Assembly (NCBI RefSeq): GCF_022347765.1
Contig: NZ_JAKRFZ010000014.1
Coordinates: 62,001 to 126,000, forward strand
Length of the DNA: 64,000 bases
Direction: 5' to 3'
Source of the DNA: Pseudoalteromonas sp. OOF1S-7
Lineage (GTDB): Bacteria; Pseudomonadota; Gammaproteobacteria; Enterobacterales; Alteromonadaceae
In this document: piece by piece, positions 8,553 to 17,766 of the stretch
How positions within the stretch are numbered: the first letter of the stretch is position 1
Layout: each line of letters starts with the position of its first letter
Position numbers and translations under genes: made by a program
Notes under the pieces: model-generated
What the model was told of the DNA's origin: nothing
Databases searched by the model: none
The model's input: only the letters and a program-made list of their open reading frames with translations

Positions 8553-9359
8553 TTAAAGCAAGACATTAAGCTTCTCTATCAGGCCTCGGCTTAGGTGGTG
8601 CATCATATCGCTGGTGAGTGCACTTACCTCTGTTTTATTGCAGGCGCCAGCCGTTTTTACCAGAGGAGATATCTGAGATTCTATCTGGTACGGCGGGATT
8701 TTGACGTTCTGGCTGTATCTGGCACGACGAGCCTCTTCCTGATTTTGTTCAACAATAAAAGAAATGACTGCGTGTTCATTGGCCACTTTTTCGGTTTCCG
8801 TAAACGTGTATTGCAACGGAATACCCTGATATCCGGCACTGTTGATAGAGGACTTGGCAAACCAAATAACGTCAGATGACGATTTATGCGTCAATCGCAT
8901 GCTTAAAGACGCAATGATATTACTGCATTGCTTGCTCGGAATCGTTTGGGCGAGCTGAGCAATATATGGATGCGGATCTTCGGGCTTGTTTAGCACATAG
9001 ACTTTATCCTTACCAAAGGATAAGTCCAGCTGCTGCACCACCAAATGGTAGTCACTGTTTTTTTGCGCAACGACTGTCAAGCCCTTGTCTTTTAACAGTT
9101 GGATAATTTGCTTACGCAGTGTATCCGTCATGCTCACTTTAGTGGTGTCTATGTATACTGTATTACCACTTTTGACCGGGTGAGCAGGTAGCTGCACAGA
9201 TTTGATCCGGGCAGATTCAAGTTCGGTACTATATGAGAGCTGATAAACAGATTTTGTTAACAGCGGTTTTTTTGGCACGTCCAGTTTGGGCGCCATTGGC
9301 GGTGTTGCAATACACCCTGTCAGTCCGGCCAAGGCAATAATTGAAAGCAAACAGCGCAT
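8553..9359 (-). CDS. putative lipoprotein of unknown function
   Basis: A 268-residue protein with a type II signal peptide whose lipobox LTGC places the lipidated cysteine at residue 16, so it should be anchored in a membrane, probably the outer one. I recognise no domain in the mature part. It has an even alternation of short polar and hydrophobic stretches, and two further cysteines near the middle and C-terminus that could form a disulfide. It stands alone, divergent from the serine hydrolase gene. Confidence 0.7.
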   Translation of the reverse strand: MRCLLSIIALAGLTGCIATPPMAPKLDVPKKPLLTKSVYQLSYSTELESARIKSVQLPAHPVKSGNTVYIDTTKVSMTDTLRKQIIQLLKDKGLTVVAQKNSDYHLVVQQLDLSFGKDKVYVLNKPEDPHPYIAQLAQTIPSKQCSNIIASLSMRLTHKSSSDVIWFAKSSINSAGYQGIPLQYTFTETEKVANEHAVISFIVEQNQEEARRARYSQNVKIPPYQIESQISPLVKTAGACNKTEVSALTSDMMHHLSRGLIEKLNVLL

Positions 9360-9539
9360 GACTTATACCTCTAAACTTAGTTTTATAGATCAGCACTTAG
9401 CTGCATTAAAACACGACAAATTTTGTGGCATGCTCCAACAGGCGAGACAGAAAGATTTCTGCGTCAGGCCAGGATTGTCTGCGTGAGCAGTGCCAAACTT
9501 CATGATATTATGTGCAGCGTGTTAATGAATCGGATCATT

Positions 9540-10700
9540 ATGAAGTCACTGCATCACCTTATAATTTTTGCTTTCGCACTGACGACTTGCGTCGTACAGG
9601 CTAGCCCAGGCAGCGAGCAGCAGCGCTGGGAGCAATTTGTGAACGCATATTCTAAGCAACTCAAACAAAAACTAAAAGAAAAATCGATACCGGGTGCCGC
9701 TTTGAGCATTGTGCACCGCCAGCACGGTGATCACATCGAGGGAATTGGACAAACCAAAGTAAGGAAAGGGCGTCAAGTCACAGCCAGTACACGTTTTCGG
9801 TTAGCGTCGGTCTCCAAGACTTTTGCTGGTTCACTCACGGCTAAACTGGCGGCGCAAGGGGTACTCGACCTGGAGGATACCGTTGCTCAACACTTACCTA
9901 TCTTTAGTGAGAGTGCCTACGGGAAAGCAAAACTATATCACTTACTCAGTCACTCCAGTGGTCTGGTACCCAATGCCTATGACAATCTGATTGAGTCACG
10001 GATGACATACAACAAAATTTATCCGAGGCTGGTCGATGTGGCGCATATTTGTCGGCCGGGGATCTGCTATGGCTATCAAAATGTCATGTTTAGTCTGATC
10101 GGTAATGTAATTGCACAGACCACCCAGCTGAGCTATGAATCTTGGCTGGAGCACTTTTTCTTCACTCCTTTAGGCATGAAGGATGCGGGTTTAGGCCATG
10201 CTCATATGACCGGCGATGACAACTTTGCGGCACCTCATGTGCGGGGTACTAAGCGTTGGCACACTGCAAAGCTAAAGCCCCACTACTATAAGGTTGCGCC
10301 AGCGGCAGGCGTGAATGCCAGTGCAGCAGACATGGGACAATGGCTTAAAGCACAACTGGGTGTTTACCCGTCAGTGTTGTCACTGGATGCGCTGACCATT
10401 CAGTCTCGCCCGTATACGCGGACCAAGCGAGAGTTGCGCAGAAGAGTATGGCGCAATTACGTAGAGCAGGCACATTATGGTTTGGGTTGGCGTATTTATA
10501 GCTTTTCTGGAGAGCTCATGTATTACCACAGCGGCTGGGTACAGGGTTACAGAACCGATATTGCTGTGTTGCCAGAACTAGGTATAGGCTTTAGTTTGCT
10601 GCTGAATGCAGAGAGTGGAATAATCAACGGCCTGAGTACAGAGTTTATTCGTCAGGCCATTGAATTTAGCCGGGCTGCCAGAGTACACGCTGATACTTAG
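9540..10700 (+). CDS. periplasmic serine hydrolase, class C beta-lactamase/PBP4* family
   Basis: A 386-residue exported protein with a cleavable signal peptide (hydrophobic residues 7-20, likely cut after VQA). It shows all three active-site motifs of penicillin-recognising serine hydrolases: SVSK (S90-K93), YQN (Y179-N181) and HSG (330-332), the last replacing the KTG of true AmpC. This pattern fits the AmpH/Pab87/EstB-type hydrolases, which include peptidases and esterases. Substrate and antibiotic resistance cannot be inferred. I chose the ATG at 9540 because it gives a normal signal peptide. An in-frame ATG at 9525 is possible. Confidence 0.85.
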   Translation: MKSLHHLIIFAFALTTCVVQASPGSEQQRWEQFVNAYSKQLKQKLKEKSIPGAALSIVHRQHGDHIEGIGQTKVRKGRQVTASTRFRLASVSKTFAGSLTAKLAAQGVLDLEDTVAQHLPIFSESAYGKAKLYHLLSHSSGLVPNAYDNLIESRMTYNKIYPRLVDVAHICRPGICYGYQNVMFSLIGNVIAQTTQLSYESWLEHFFFTPLGMKDAGLGHAHMTGDDNFAAPHVRGTKRWHTAKLKPHYYKVAPAAGVNASAADMGQWLKAQLGVYPSVLSLDALTIQSRPYTRTKRELRRRVWRNYVEQAHYGLGWRIYSFSGELMYYHSGWVQGYRTDIAVLPELGIGFSLLLNAESGIINGLSTEFIRQAIEFSRAARVHADT

Positions 10701-10715
10701 GGAGCCAGCTACACG

Positions 10716-11012
10716 TTACTGGCGAGGCAGCTGGATTTTTTTATCTTCGCTTTGGCGGTACAACACGATGATATGCCCGATCACCTGAACTTTGTGGGCA
10801 CCTGTTTCGCGCACGATGGCTTCAAAGATCAGTTGTTTGGTTTCGCGATCATTGGTAGGCACTTTTACTTTGATGAGCTCGTGAATGCTCAAACATTGCT
10901 CAATTTCTAACAGAACTCCTTCTGTTAGCCCGTTACCACCGAGCAAAACAACGGGTTTTAGGTCATGTGCTAACCCTTTTAGGTACTGCTTCTGTTTATT
11001 TGATAATGTCAT
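10716..11012 (-). CDS. yhbY: YhbY-type ribosome-associated RNA-binding protein
   Basis: Small (98-residue) CRS1-YhbY/KH-like domain protein that associates with pre-50S ribosomal particles. The start MTLSNKQKQYLKGLAHDLKP and the GxxG loop GGNGLTEGV (residues 25-33) are typical of the family. It is divergent from rlmE, a 23S rRNA methyltransferase, as in many gammaproteobacteria, so the intergenic 83 bp must hold both promoters. Confidence 0.93.
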   Translation of the reverse strand: MTLSNKQKQYLKGLAHDLKPVVLLGGNGLTEGVLLEIEQCLSIHELIKVKVPTNDRETKQLIFEAIVRETGAHKVQVIGHIIVLYRQSEDKKIQLPRQ

Positions 11013-11095
11013 ATTGATACAATTTACTAATTAAGGCTTGAATTACCGCTATTCTAACGCCATCTAAAGAATATTACTAATGAGTTGCAGTTAAT

Positions 11096-11725
11096 ATGGC
11101 AAATAAAAAGCACTCAGCGAGCTCTAAGCGCTGGTTAAAAGAACATGTTGAAGATCCGTATGTTCATGAGGCACAGAAACGGGGCTACCGCTCTCGTGCC
11201 GTTTTCAAACTCGAAGAGATCCAACAAAAAGACAAGTTGTTCAAATCGGGTATGCATGTTGTTGATTTAGGTGCAGCACCGGGAAGCTGGTCTCAGTATC
11301 TTGCTGAACAAGTAGGGGACAATGGGGAGGTAATTGCATGTGATATTTTGCCGATGGACTCTCTCCCTGGGGTGGCTTTTTTGCAAGGCGACTTCCGTGA
11401 AGAGGCTGTACTCAATGCTTTATTGGACAGAATTGGCGGCAAAAATATCGATGTGGTATGTTCGGATATGGCGCCCAATATGAGTGGTAACACTGTGATT
11501 GACCAGGCAGGTAGCATGTATCTGGTTGAACTGGCGTTTGATATGTGTCATCAGGTGCTTAAACCTAATGGAGCGTTTGCCGTGAAGGTGTTTCAGGGTG
11601 AAGGCTTTGATCAGTTTGTACAGGATGTACGTAATGCTTTCAAAGTGGTTAAGATCCGCAAGCCGAAAGCGTCCCGTCCTCGATCGCGTGAAGTATATAT
11701 AGTGGCGACGGGATACAAACTGTAG
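11096..11725 (+). CDS. rlmE: 23S rRNA 2'-O-ribose U2552 methyltransferase
   Basis: RlmE (RrmJ/FtsJ) methylates U2552 in the A-loop of 23S rRNA using S-adenosylmethionine, a late step of 50S assembly. The 209 residues match E. coli (209). SAM-binding motif I reads DLGAAPGSWSQYL (about residues 57-69), the catalytic region has SDMAPNMSG, and VKVFQGEG carries a family lysine. The gene is followed after 59 bp by ftsH, the standard arrangement. It is probably cotranscribed with it. Confidence 0.97.
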   Translation: MANKKHSASSKRWLKEHVEDPYVHEAQKRGYRSRAVFKLEEIQQKDKLFKSGMHVVDLGAAPGSWSQYLAEQVGDNGEVIACDILPMDSLPGVAFLQGDFREEAVLNALLDRIGGKNIDVVCSDMAPNMSGNTVIDQAGSMYLVELAFDMCHQVLKPNGAFAVKVFQGEGFDQFVQDVRNAFKVVKIRKPKASRPRSREVYIVATGYKL

Positions 11726-11784
11726 TACAGTTGAAACGCTTTTAAGACGAATTTGAATTATTTTAGATACAAGAGGTTAACCCC

Positions 11785-13728
11785 TTGAGCGATATGGCGA
11801 AGAACTTAATACTCTGGTTGGTGATAGCAGTCGTGCTAATGACCGTTTTTCAGAGCTTCAATGGTGGCGAACAAGCAGATCGCCAGACTAGTTACACTCA
11901 GTTTGTGAACGAAGTGCGTAGCGGTGTCGTCCGCGATGTCAACATCGACCGAACAGCTGGCACAATTACAGGGATCAAAAACAATGGTGAGCGTTTTCAA
12001 ACCATTATGCCATTGTACGATGATGATCTTATCAACGACTTACTCAAGAACGATGTAAACGTCAAAGGGGTTGCACCAGAAGAGCAGTCTTTCCTGGCTA
12101 ATATCTTTATTTCTTGGTTCCCAATGCTGCTTTTAATTGGTGTGTGGATCTTCTTCATGCGTCAGATGCAAGGTGGTGGCGGTAAAGGCGCTATGTCATT
12201 TGGCAAGAGTAAAGCGCGCCTGATGGGGGAAGATCAAGTTAAAACAACGTTCGCGGACGTTGCCGGTTGTGATGAAGCAAAAGAAGACGTCACTGAACTG
12301 GTAGACTTCCTGCGTGACCCGTCTAAGTTCCAGAAGCTGGGCGGTAACATTCCTAAGGGTGTACTCATGGTAGGCCCACCGGGTACTGGTAAAACCTTGT
12401 TGGCCAAAGCGGTGGCAGGTGAAGCGAAAGTGCCGTTTTTTACCATTTCAGGTTCTGACTTTGTAGAAATGTTTGTGGGTGTGGGTGCATCACGCGTACG
12501 CGACATGTTTGACCAGGCCAAGAAAGCAGCGCCCTGTATTATCTTCATTGACGAAATTGATGCTGTGGGCCGTAAACGTGGCGCTGGCATGGGTGGCGGC
12601 CACGATGAACGTGAGCAAACCCTGAACCAGATGTTGGTTGAAATGGATGGTTTTGAAGGTAATGAAGGGATCATTGTTATTGCTGCGACAAACCGTCCGG
12701 ATGTACTGGATCCGGCATTACTTCGCCCTGGTCGATTTGACCGCCAGGTTGTTGTAGGCCTGCCAGATGTGCGTGGCCGGGAGCAAATCCTGAATGTACA
12801 CATGCGTAAAGTACCGCTTGACGAAAATGTTGAGGCATCAGTCATTGCTCGTGGTACGCCAGGTTTCTCCGGTGCTGATTTGGCCAACCTGGTTAATGAA
12901 GCCGCGCTATTTGCAGCACGTGGCAACAAGCGTAAAGTCAGCATGGCTGAGTTTGACGCGGCGAAAGACAAAATCATGATGGGTGCAGAGCGCAAGTCTA
13001 TGGTGATGTCTGAGAAAGAGAAAGAAATGACAGCCTACCATGAAGCGGGCCACGCTATTGTGGGCCGATTGGTTCCGGAACATGATCCCGTGTACAAGGT
13101 GTCTATTATTCCGCGTGGTCGAGCGCTGGGTGTCACCATGTACCTGCCTGAGCAAGACAGGGTTAGTCATTCTAAAGAGCATCTCGAGTCTATGTTATCC
13201 AGCTTGTACGGTGGCCGTATCGCTGAAGCCATCATTTATGGGGATGACAAAGTAACGACGGGCGCCAGCAACGACATTGAGCGAGCCACGGATATTGCCC
13301 GTAAGATGGTGACACAATGGGGTTTAAGCCCTAAGCTGGGTCCGCAAATGTACATGGAAGAGCAAGGCGAAATGTTCATGGGTGGTGGCTCATCCCGTAT
13401 GGCTGGTGTGTCTGATGAAACTGCCAAGCTGATTGATGCCGAAATCAAAGACTTTGTAAGCCGCAACTACAGCAGAGCGGAGCAAATTCTGAAAGACAAC
13501 ATGGATATTCTGCACGCAATGAAGGACGCATTGATGAAGTATGAAACAATCGATGCGGGTCAGATTGATGATTTAATGGAAAGAAAGGAAGTACGTCCTC
13601 CCAGAGACGCCCATGACCGTAAACCAACGGACAGCGGTAATAATGGGGCTTCTGCTGAAACCAGTAACGACGCTGAAAAAGGTGAAAGTCCCTCTGCATC
13701 GGGTTCCGAGCTTGATGATAAGTTATAA
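11785..13728 (+). CDS. ftsH: ATP-dependent zinc metalloprotease FtsH
   Basis: Inner-membrane AAA+ protease that degrades membrane and regulatory proteins. It has 647 residues from a TTG start. AAGAGG (11771-11776) stands 8 bp from the TTG but 17 bp from the ATG at 11794, which would give the classical MAKNLILW start, so the TTG is preferred. Two transmembrane helices (about 9-24 and 105-123) flank a periplasmic domain. The Walker A loop GPPGTGKT is at 197-204, Walker B is IIFIDEIDAV, and the SRH region follows. The protease motif HEAGH is at 419-423. The C-terminal tail is acidic. A strong terminator follows. Confidence 0.98.
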   Translation: MSDMAKNLILWLVIAVVLMTVFQSFNGGEQADRQTSYTQFVNEVRSGVVRDVNIDRTAGTITGIKNNGERFQTIMPLYDDDLINDLLKNDVNVKGVAPEEQSFLANIFISWFPMLLLIGVWIFFMRQMQGGGGKGAMSFGKSKARLMGEDQVKTTFADVAGCDEAKEDVTELVDFLRDPSKFQKLGGNIPKGVLMVGPPGTGKTLLAKAVAGEAKVPFFTISGSDFVEMFVGVGASRVRDMFDQAKKAAPCIIFIDEIDAVGRKRGAGMGGGHDEREQTLNQMLVEMDGFEGNEGIIVIAATNRPDVLDPALLRPGRFDRQVVVGLPDVRGREQILNVHMRKVPLDENVEASVIARGTPGFSGADLANLVNEAALFAARGNKRKVSMAEFDAAKDKIMMGAERKSMVMSEKEKEMTAYHEAGHAIVGRLVPEHDPVYKVSIIPRGRALGVTMYLPEQDRVSHSKEHLESMLSSLYGGRIAEAIIYGDDKVTTGASNDIERATDIARKMVTQWGLSPKLGPQMYMEEQGEMFMGGGSSRMAGVSDETAKLIDAEIKDFVSRNYSRAEQILKDNMDILHAMKDALMKYETIDAGQIDDLMERKEVRPPRDAHDRKPTDSGNNGASAETSNDAEKGESPSASGSELDDKL

Positions 13729-13751
13729 TCTAAGTTAAAATTCCATCATTG

Positions 13752-13781
13752 AAAAACCCCGGCATTGGCTGGGGTTTTTTT
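13752..13781 (+). terminator. rho-independent terminator after ftsH
   Basis: CCCCGGC and GCTGGGG form a 7-bp stem (one G-T pair) with an ATTG loop, flanked by A5 and T7. Confidence 0.9.
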
Positions 13782-13805
13782 ATAAGTTCATGGCAGTCTG
13801 AGTTA

Positions 13806-14029
13806 ATACCAATTTCACTTAATACCTGTTCAATTTGACGGATCAAATATGACGCTAACTGTGTTAAAAATTTCTCATTTTGAACAACTAAATGGCAAAA
13901 TTTTTGCCTCGTTATTGCCGAGACTTACTCACCTCAAGATTGACTACTTAATTTTGCAGATTGTTATAAAATGGTTCCTGACACTTCACAGCTTTCTCCA
14001 TTCCCGGCTGTTATATTGCAAATTGGTAT
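13806..14029. mobile_element. MITE-like element between ftsH and folP
   Basis: A 224-bp AT-rich block begins with ATACCAATTT (13806-13815) and ends with its exact inverse AAATTGGTAT (14020-14029). It is flanked by a possible 4-bp GAGT duplication (13800-13803 and 14030-14033). Inside, GGCAAAA and TTTTGCC (13894-13908) form a perfect palindrome. No transposase or credible gene is present; the short open frames inside are not convincing. Short length, terminal inverted repeats and intergenic position are typical of non-autonomous elements. Other copies would have to be sought elsewhere in the genome. Confidence 0.55.
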
Positions 14030-14145
14030 GAGTAAGCAGCCATTCACAAAACGCCAGTTACGCTCTCACCAGCGAGTACTTACTATCTTAATGTGGCAGT
14101 TTTTTATAAAATATGCTTATATACAAGCAATTCAACAGGCGAAAT

Positions 14146-14991
14146 ATGCTTAAGCTCAGACTTCCTCGTGGTCGTACACTGGACCTTTCAACACCCCAGA
14201 TAATGGGAATAGTTAATGTAACTCCTGACTCTTTTTCAGATGGTGGCAAGTATTCTCGTGCTGACAGCGCTGTCAAGCACGGTTTGTCTTTGCTCTCACA
14301 AGGCGCAAGCATGCTTGATATTGGTGGCGAGTCAACCCGACCTGGGGCACCTGACGTATCGTTAGAACAGGAGTTGGAGCGTGTTATTCCCGCTATTGAG
14401 GGTCTTCGAGCGCAGTCTGATTGTATTATTTCGGTTGATACCAGCAAGGCAGAAGTGATGATGGCTGCGATTGAAGCCGGTGCAGATATGATCAATGATG
14501 TGCGAGCATTACAGGAGCCCGGAGCGCTTGATATAGCCGCGCGTTACGACGATGTGCCAGTTTGCCTGATGCATATGCAGGGGCAACCCAGAACGATGCA
14601 GCTGGAGCCGAGTTATCAGAATTTGTTTAAAGACATTCACGCATTCTTTGAATCACGCATTACTCGTTGTACCGAAGTGGGCATTGCACGTGAACGCCTT
14701 ATTCTTGATCCAGGCTTTGGCTTTGGTAAAACGCTGGAACACAACTTTTCGCTGTTAGGGCAGTTATCTTATTTTGCTGAACTTAAACTACCTATTCTTG
14801 CCGGGTTATCCCGCAAATCTATGTTTGGCAAATTACTTAATCGGGATACAGATGAGCGCCTGGCTGCAAGTCTCGGTGGGGCATTGTTATGTGCTCAACA
14901 GGGGGCGCAGATCCTACGCGTTCATGATGTTCAAGAAACCAATGATGTGCTGCGGGTTTGGCGCGCAGCAACGCATGGAGTAAATAAATGA
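14146..14991 (+). CDS. folP: dihydropteroate synthase
   Basis: Condenses 4-aminobenzoate with 6-hydroxymethyl-dihydropterin pyrophosphate in folate synthesis; the target of sulfonamides. 281 residues (E. coli 282). The signatures MGIVNVTPDSFSDGG (near residues 20-34), GGESTRPGA and LDPGFGFGK and the C-terminal VHDV are all present. The ATG at 14146 has an AGGCG ribosome site; an upstream in-frame ATG (14113) would add 11 unusual residues. The stop overlaps the glmM start by four bases (ATGA), indicating coupling. The MITE-like element lies just upstream and may contribute promoter sequence. Confidence 0.97.
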   Translation: MLKLRLPRGRTLDLSTPQIMGIVNVTPDSFSDGGKYSRADSAVKHGLSLLSQGASMLDIGGESTRPGAPDVSLEQELERVIPAIEGLRAQSDCIISVDTSKAEVMMAAIEAGADMINDVRALQEPGALDIAARYDDVPVCLMHMQGQPRTMQLEPSYQNLFKDIHAFFESRITRCTEVGIARERLILDPGFGFGKTLEHNFSLLGQLSYFAELKLPILAGLSRKSMFGKLLNRDTDERLAASLGGALLCAQQGAQILRVHDVQETNDVLRVWRAATHGVNK

Positions 14992-16328
14992 CAACAAGAA
15001 AATATTTTGGAACGGATGGTGTACGTGGGATGGTAGGGGAGTTTCCTATCACGCCTGAGTTTGCGCTTAAATTAGGCTGGGCTGCAGGTAAAGTACTGTC
15101 TAAGTCTGGTACCAAAAAGGTAATAATTGGTAAAGACACGCGTATATCCGGCTATCTGCTGGAGACGTCTTTAGAGGCTGGTCTCATTGCTGCGGGTATT
15201 AATGTAGTGCTTCTGGGCCCAATGCCGACCCCCGCAGTCGCTTACTTGACACAAACATTCCGTGCTGAAGCGGGCATAGTGATCAGTGCGTCGCACAACC
15301 CTTATCATGACAATGGAATTAAATTCTTTGGTGGAGATGGCAAGAAGCTGCCGGACGAAGTAGAGCTGGAAATTGAAGCTATGCTGGACGAACCCATGAC
15401 ATGTGTCGCTTCGGATAAACTCGGCAAGGCAAGACGCCTTGAAAATGCGGATGGTCGTTATATTGAGTTTTGTAAAGGGCAATTCCCTAATGAGTTATCG
15501 TTAGAAGGGCTCAAAATAGTTTTGGATTGTGCAAATGGGGCAACTTACCACATCGCACCTGCTGTGATGCGTGAATTAGGTGCTGAGGTGATCTGCACTG
15601 CGTGTGAACCCAATGGTGTCAATATAAACGAAAAATGCGGTGCAACGCATGTCGACGCGTTAAAACGTCATGTGCTGGAGCTTCAGGCGGATGTCGGAAT
15701 TGCCTACGACGGTGACGGCGATCGGGTGATGATGGTGGATCACAATGGGCGTGTCTTCGATGGAGATGACATCGTATATATCATCGCTGCTCAGGCTCAA
15801 CGAAGTGGGCAACTAAAAGGTGGCGTAGTCGGTACTGTGATGTCAAATATGGGTCTGGAAAATGCCCTGAAAGAAAAAGGCATTCAGTTTGAGCGTAGTA
15901 AAGTGGGTGACCGTTATGTGCTGAGCAAGCTTCAGGAGCATGGCTGGACAATTGGCGGTGAAAGCTCAGGTCACGTGCTGAATCTGGATCTTATCCCAAC
16001 TGGTGATGGTATTGTATCGAGTTTGCAGGTACTGGCTGCGATGGTTGCACAAAATCAGACACTAAAAGATTTGGGAGCCGGGTTTGTCAAATATCCGATG
16101 AAAATGATCAATGTCCGTTATGCCAAAGGGACAGATCCTGTATCTGCCATTGAGGTTCAGCAGGCTGTGAAAGAGGTGGAGGCTGAGCTTGGAGATAAAG
16201 GACGGGTGTTGCTAAGAAAGTCCGGTACGGAACCCGTTGTTCGTGTCATGGTTGAGGCCGAACAAGAGAAGCAAGTTATTGACTTTGCCACCAAAATTGC
16301 TCAAGTCGTTGAATCTGTGAGCAACTAA
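14988..16328 (+). CDS. glmM: phosphoglucosamine mutase
   Basis: Converts glucosamine 6-phosphate to glucosamine 1-phosphate for UDP-GlcNAc, hence peptidoglycan and LPS synthesis. 446 residues (E. coli 445). The catalytic phosphoserine loop SASHNP contains S102, the metal-binding loop DGDGDR is near residue 241-246, and the C-terminal phosphate-binding RKSGTEPVVRVM is present. It overlaps folP by 4 bp, the conserved folP-glmM pairing. A small hairpin lies between it and tpiA. Confidence 0.98.
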   Translation: MTTRKYFGTDGVRGMVGEFPITPEFALKLGWAAGKVLSKSGTKKVIIGKDTRISGYLLETSLEAGLIAAGINVVLLGPMPTPAVAYLTQTFRAEAGIVISASHNPYHDNGIKFFGGDGKKLPDEVELEIEAMLDEPMTCVASDKLGKARRLENADGRYIEFCKGQFPNELSLEGLKIVLDCANGATYHIAPAVMRELGAEVICTACEPNGVNINEKCGATHVDALKRHVLELQADVGIAYDGDGDRVMMVDHNGRVFDGDDIVYIIAAQAQRSGQLKGGVVGTVMSNMGLENALKEKGIQFERSKVGDRYVLSKLQEHGWTIGGESSGHVLNLDLIPTGDGIVSSLQVLAAMVAQNQTLKDLGAGFVKYPMKMINVRYAKGTDPVSAIEVQQAVKEVEAELGDKGRVLLRKSGTEPVVRVMVEAEQEKQVIDFATKIAQVVESVSN

Positions 16329-16359
16329 ACCAAAATCCACAATTTTTTCTTGTAACTTA

Positions 16360-16385
16360 GGGTGAGTGACGTTAGTATCTCACCC
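16360..16385 (+). terminator. weak hairpin between glmM and tpiA
   Basis: GGGTGAG (16360-16366) and CTCACCC (16379-16385) form a perfect 7-bp stem with a 12-nt loop, followed by only GCTTTCT. It could be a leaky terminator or a leader hairpin of tpiA, whose ATG is 22 bp further on. Confidence 0.35.
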
Positions 16386-16407
16386 GCTTTCTGATGCGGA
16401 GTAATAC

Positions 16408-17151
16408 ATGGGACAGAGAAAGCCAATCGTCGCAGGCAACTGGAAAATGAACGGCTCTTGTGAGCTGATAAAAGAAATTGCAGCGGTGAGTGAGCAAGTC
16501 TCAGGCGAACAGCGTGAGGTACTCGTTTTTCCTCCGGCAATTTTGTTGTCTGAGGCGATATCAGCAGGTTTGAATTGTGGCACACAGACTGTGTCCGAAT
16601 TTGAGTCTGGCGCCTATACCGGCGAAATCCAAGCTTCTTTGGTTAAATCTTTGGGTGCAAACTACACCTTGGTGGGTCACTCAGAAAGACGCAGTATTTA
16701 CGGCGAATCCAATGAAGATGTAGCAAATAAGTTTGCTCAAGCACAAAGCAGCGGCCTGACACCTATCTTGTGTATTGGTGAAACCCAAGCACAAAGAACA
16801 GAAGGCAAGACAGAAGAAGTTGTTAAACAACAGCTTGAAGCTGTGATAAAAAAATTAGGCATAGCATCACTAGCAAATTCTGTGATAGCATACGAGCCAG
16901 TTTGGGCAATAGGTACCGGTTTAACAGCCACACCAGAGCAAGCTCAGGCAACACATAAGTATATACGTGACTTGTTACATAGTTATGATCAACAAGTTGC
17001 AAGTGCACTGCGCATTTTATATGGCGGCAGTGTCAATGAAAGTAACAGTGAATTATTATTCGCACAAGCAGATATTGATGGTGGCCTGATAGGCGGAGCG
17101 AGTCTCAAACCTCAAAGCTTTAAAGCTATCTGTGAAAGTGCAAAGGGATAA
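16408..17151 (+). CDS. tpiA: triosephosphate isomerase
   Basis: Cytoplasmic (beta/alpha)8 enzyme interconverting dihydroxyacetone phosphate and glyceraldehyde 3-phosphate. The 247-residue protein starts with the conserved AGNWKMNG, has the electrophilic histidine H91 in VGHSERR and the catalytic E163 in AYEPVWAIGTG. The phosphate-binding GGSVN and GGLIGGASL are near the end. It is followed by secG with a 4-bp gap, so the two are cotranscribed. Confidence 0.98.
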   Translation: MGQRKPIVAGNWKMNGSCELIKEIAAVSEQVSGEQREVLVFPPAILLSEAISAGLNCGTQTVSEFESGAYTGEIQASLVKSLGANYTLVGHSERRSIYGESNEDVANKFAQAQSSGLTPILCIGETQAQRTEGKTEEVVKQQLEAVIKKLGIASLANSVIAYEPVWAIGTGLTATPEQAQATHKYIRDLLHSYDQQVASALRILYGGSVNESNSELLFAQADIDGGLIGGASLKPQSFKAICESAKG

Positions 17152-17155
17152 GTAA

Positions 17156-17503
17156 ATGTACGAGATTCTTTTGGTTATTTATTTGGTCGTCTCGCTGTCT
17201 CTGATCGGTATGATCTTGATTCAGCAAGGCAAGGGCGCTGATATGGGGTCATCATTCGGTGCTGGCGCATCGGCGACTGTCTTTGGTTCATCAGGTGCTG
17301 GAAACTTTATGACCAAAACAACAACAATTCTTGCGACGGTTTTTTTCGTCCTGAGTATTGTACTGGGAAGCATGACTGCAAGCCAAATCAAGCAGGCTGA
17401 TCAGTGGGAAAATCTGGAAGCTCCGGCTGCGACTGTTGCACCTGCTGCGGAAGATGTGCCTGCGTCAGAAGAGTCTCAAAACAACTCAGACGTCCCAAAT
17501 TAG
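17156..17503 (+). CDS. secG: protein-export membrane subunit SecG
   Basis: Small accessory subunit of the SecYEG translocon. 115 residues with two transmembrane helices (about 2-22 and 53-73) around the conserved cytoplasmic loop IQQGKGADMGSSFG. The low-complexity Ala/Glu-rich tail ends in acidic residues. It is the last gene of the tpiA-secG unit and lies 10 bp upstream of a tRNA-Leu, the classical secG-leuU arrangement. Confidence 0.95.
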   Translation: MYEILLVIYLVVSLSLIGMILIQQGKGADMGSSFGAGASATVFGSSGAGNFMTKTTTILATVFFVLSIVLGSMTASQIKQADQWENLEAPAATVAPAAEDVPASEESQNNSDVPN

Positions 17504-17513
17504 AAATTATTCA

Positions 17514-17599
17514 GCGAACGTGGTGGAATTGGTAGACACGCCATCTTGAGGGGGTGGTGAGCATAGCTCGTGGGGGTTCAAGTCCCCCCGTTCGCACCA
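17514..17599 (+). tRNA. tRNA-Leu (anticodon GAG)
   Basis: 86 nt including the encoded CCA. The acceptor stem is GCGAACG/CGTTCGC. The anticodon loop TTGAGGG, between CCATC and GGTGG, gives GAG. A long variable arm and the T-loop GTTCAAGTC are present. It lies 10 bp after secG, equivalent to E. coli leuU. Confidence 0.97.
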
Positions 17600-17604
17600 A
17601 AATC

Positions 17605-17627
17605 AGAGCCAGAGATGCACTGGCTCT
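17605..17627 (+). terminator. hairpin between the two tRNA-Leu genes
   Basis: AGAGCCAG (17605-17612) and CTGGCTCT (17620-17627) form a perfect 8-bp stem with a 7-nt loop, followed by CTCATTATA. The U-tract is poor, so termination may be partial or it may be a processing hairpin. Confidence 0.45.
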
Positions 17628-17680
17628 CTCATTATAAAGTGAGAAAAACGTGTGACAAACACGCTGCATTACACCGAATT

Positions 17681-17766
17681 GCGAATGTGGTGGAATTGGT
17701 AGACACGCCATCTTGAGGGGGTGGTGAGCATAGCTCGTGGGGGTTCAAGTCCCCCCATTCGCACCA
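17681..17766 (+). tRNA. tRNA-Leu (anticodon GAG), second copy
   Basis: 86 nt, identical to the copy at 17514 except for one acceptor pair: C-G there is T-A here (GCGAATG/CATTCGC). The change is compensated on both strands, so the copy should be functional. The flanks outside the tRNA do not resemble those of the first copy. Confidence 0.97.

Noticed and set aside
12234..12995. Long minus-strand open frame (253 codons) inside ftsH
   Set aside because: It is the antisense of the highly conserved AAA+ coding sequence, has no ribosome site and has an unnatural composition.
13849..14153. Two 60-codon open frames in the ftsH-folP gap
   Set aside because: They lie within or across the MITE-like element, lack ribosome sites and show no protein-like pattern.
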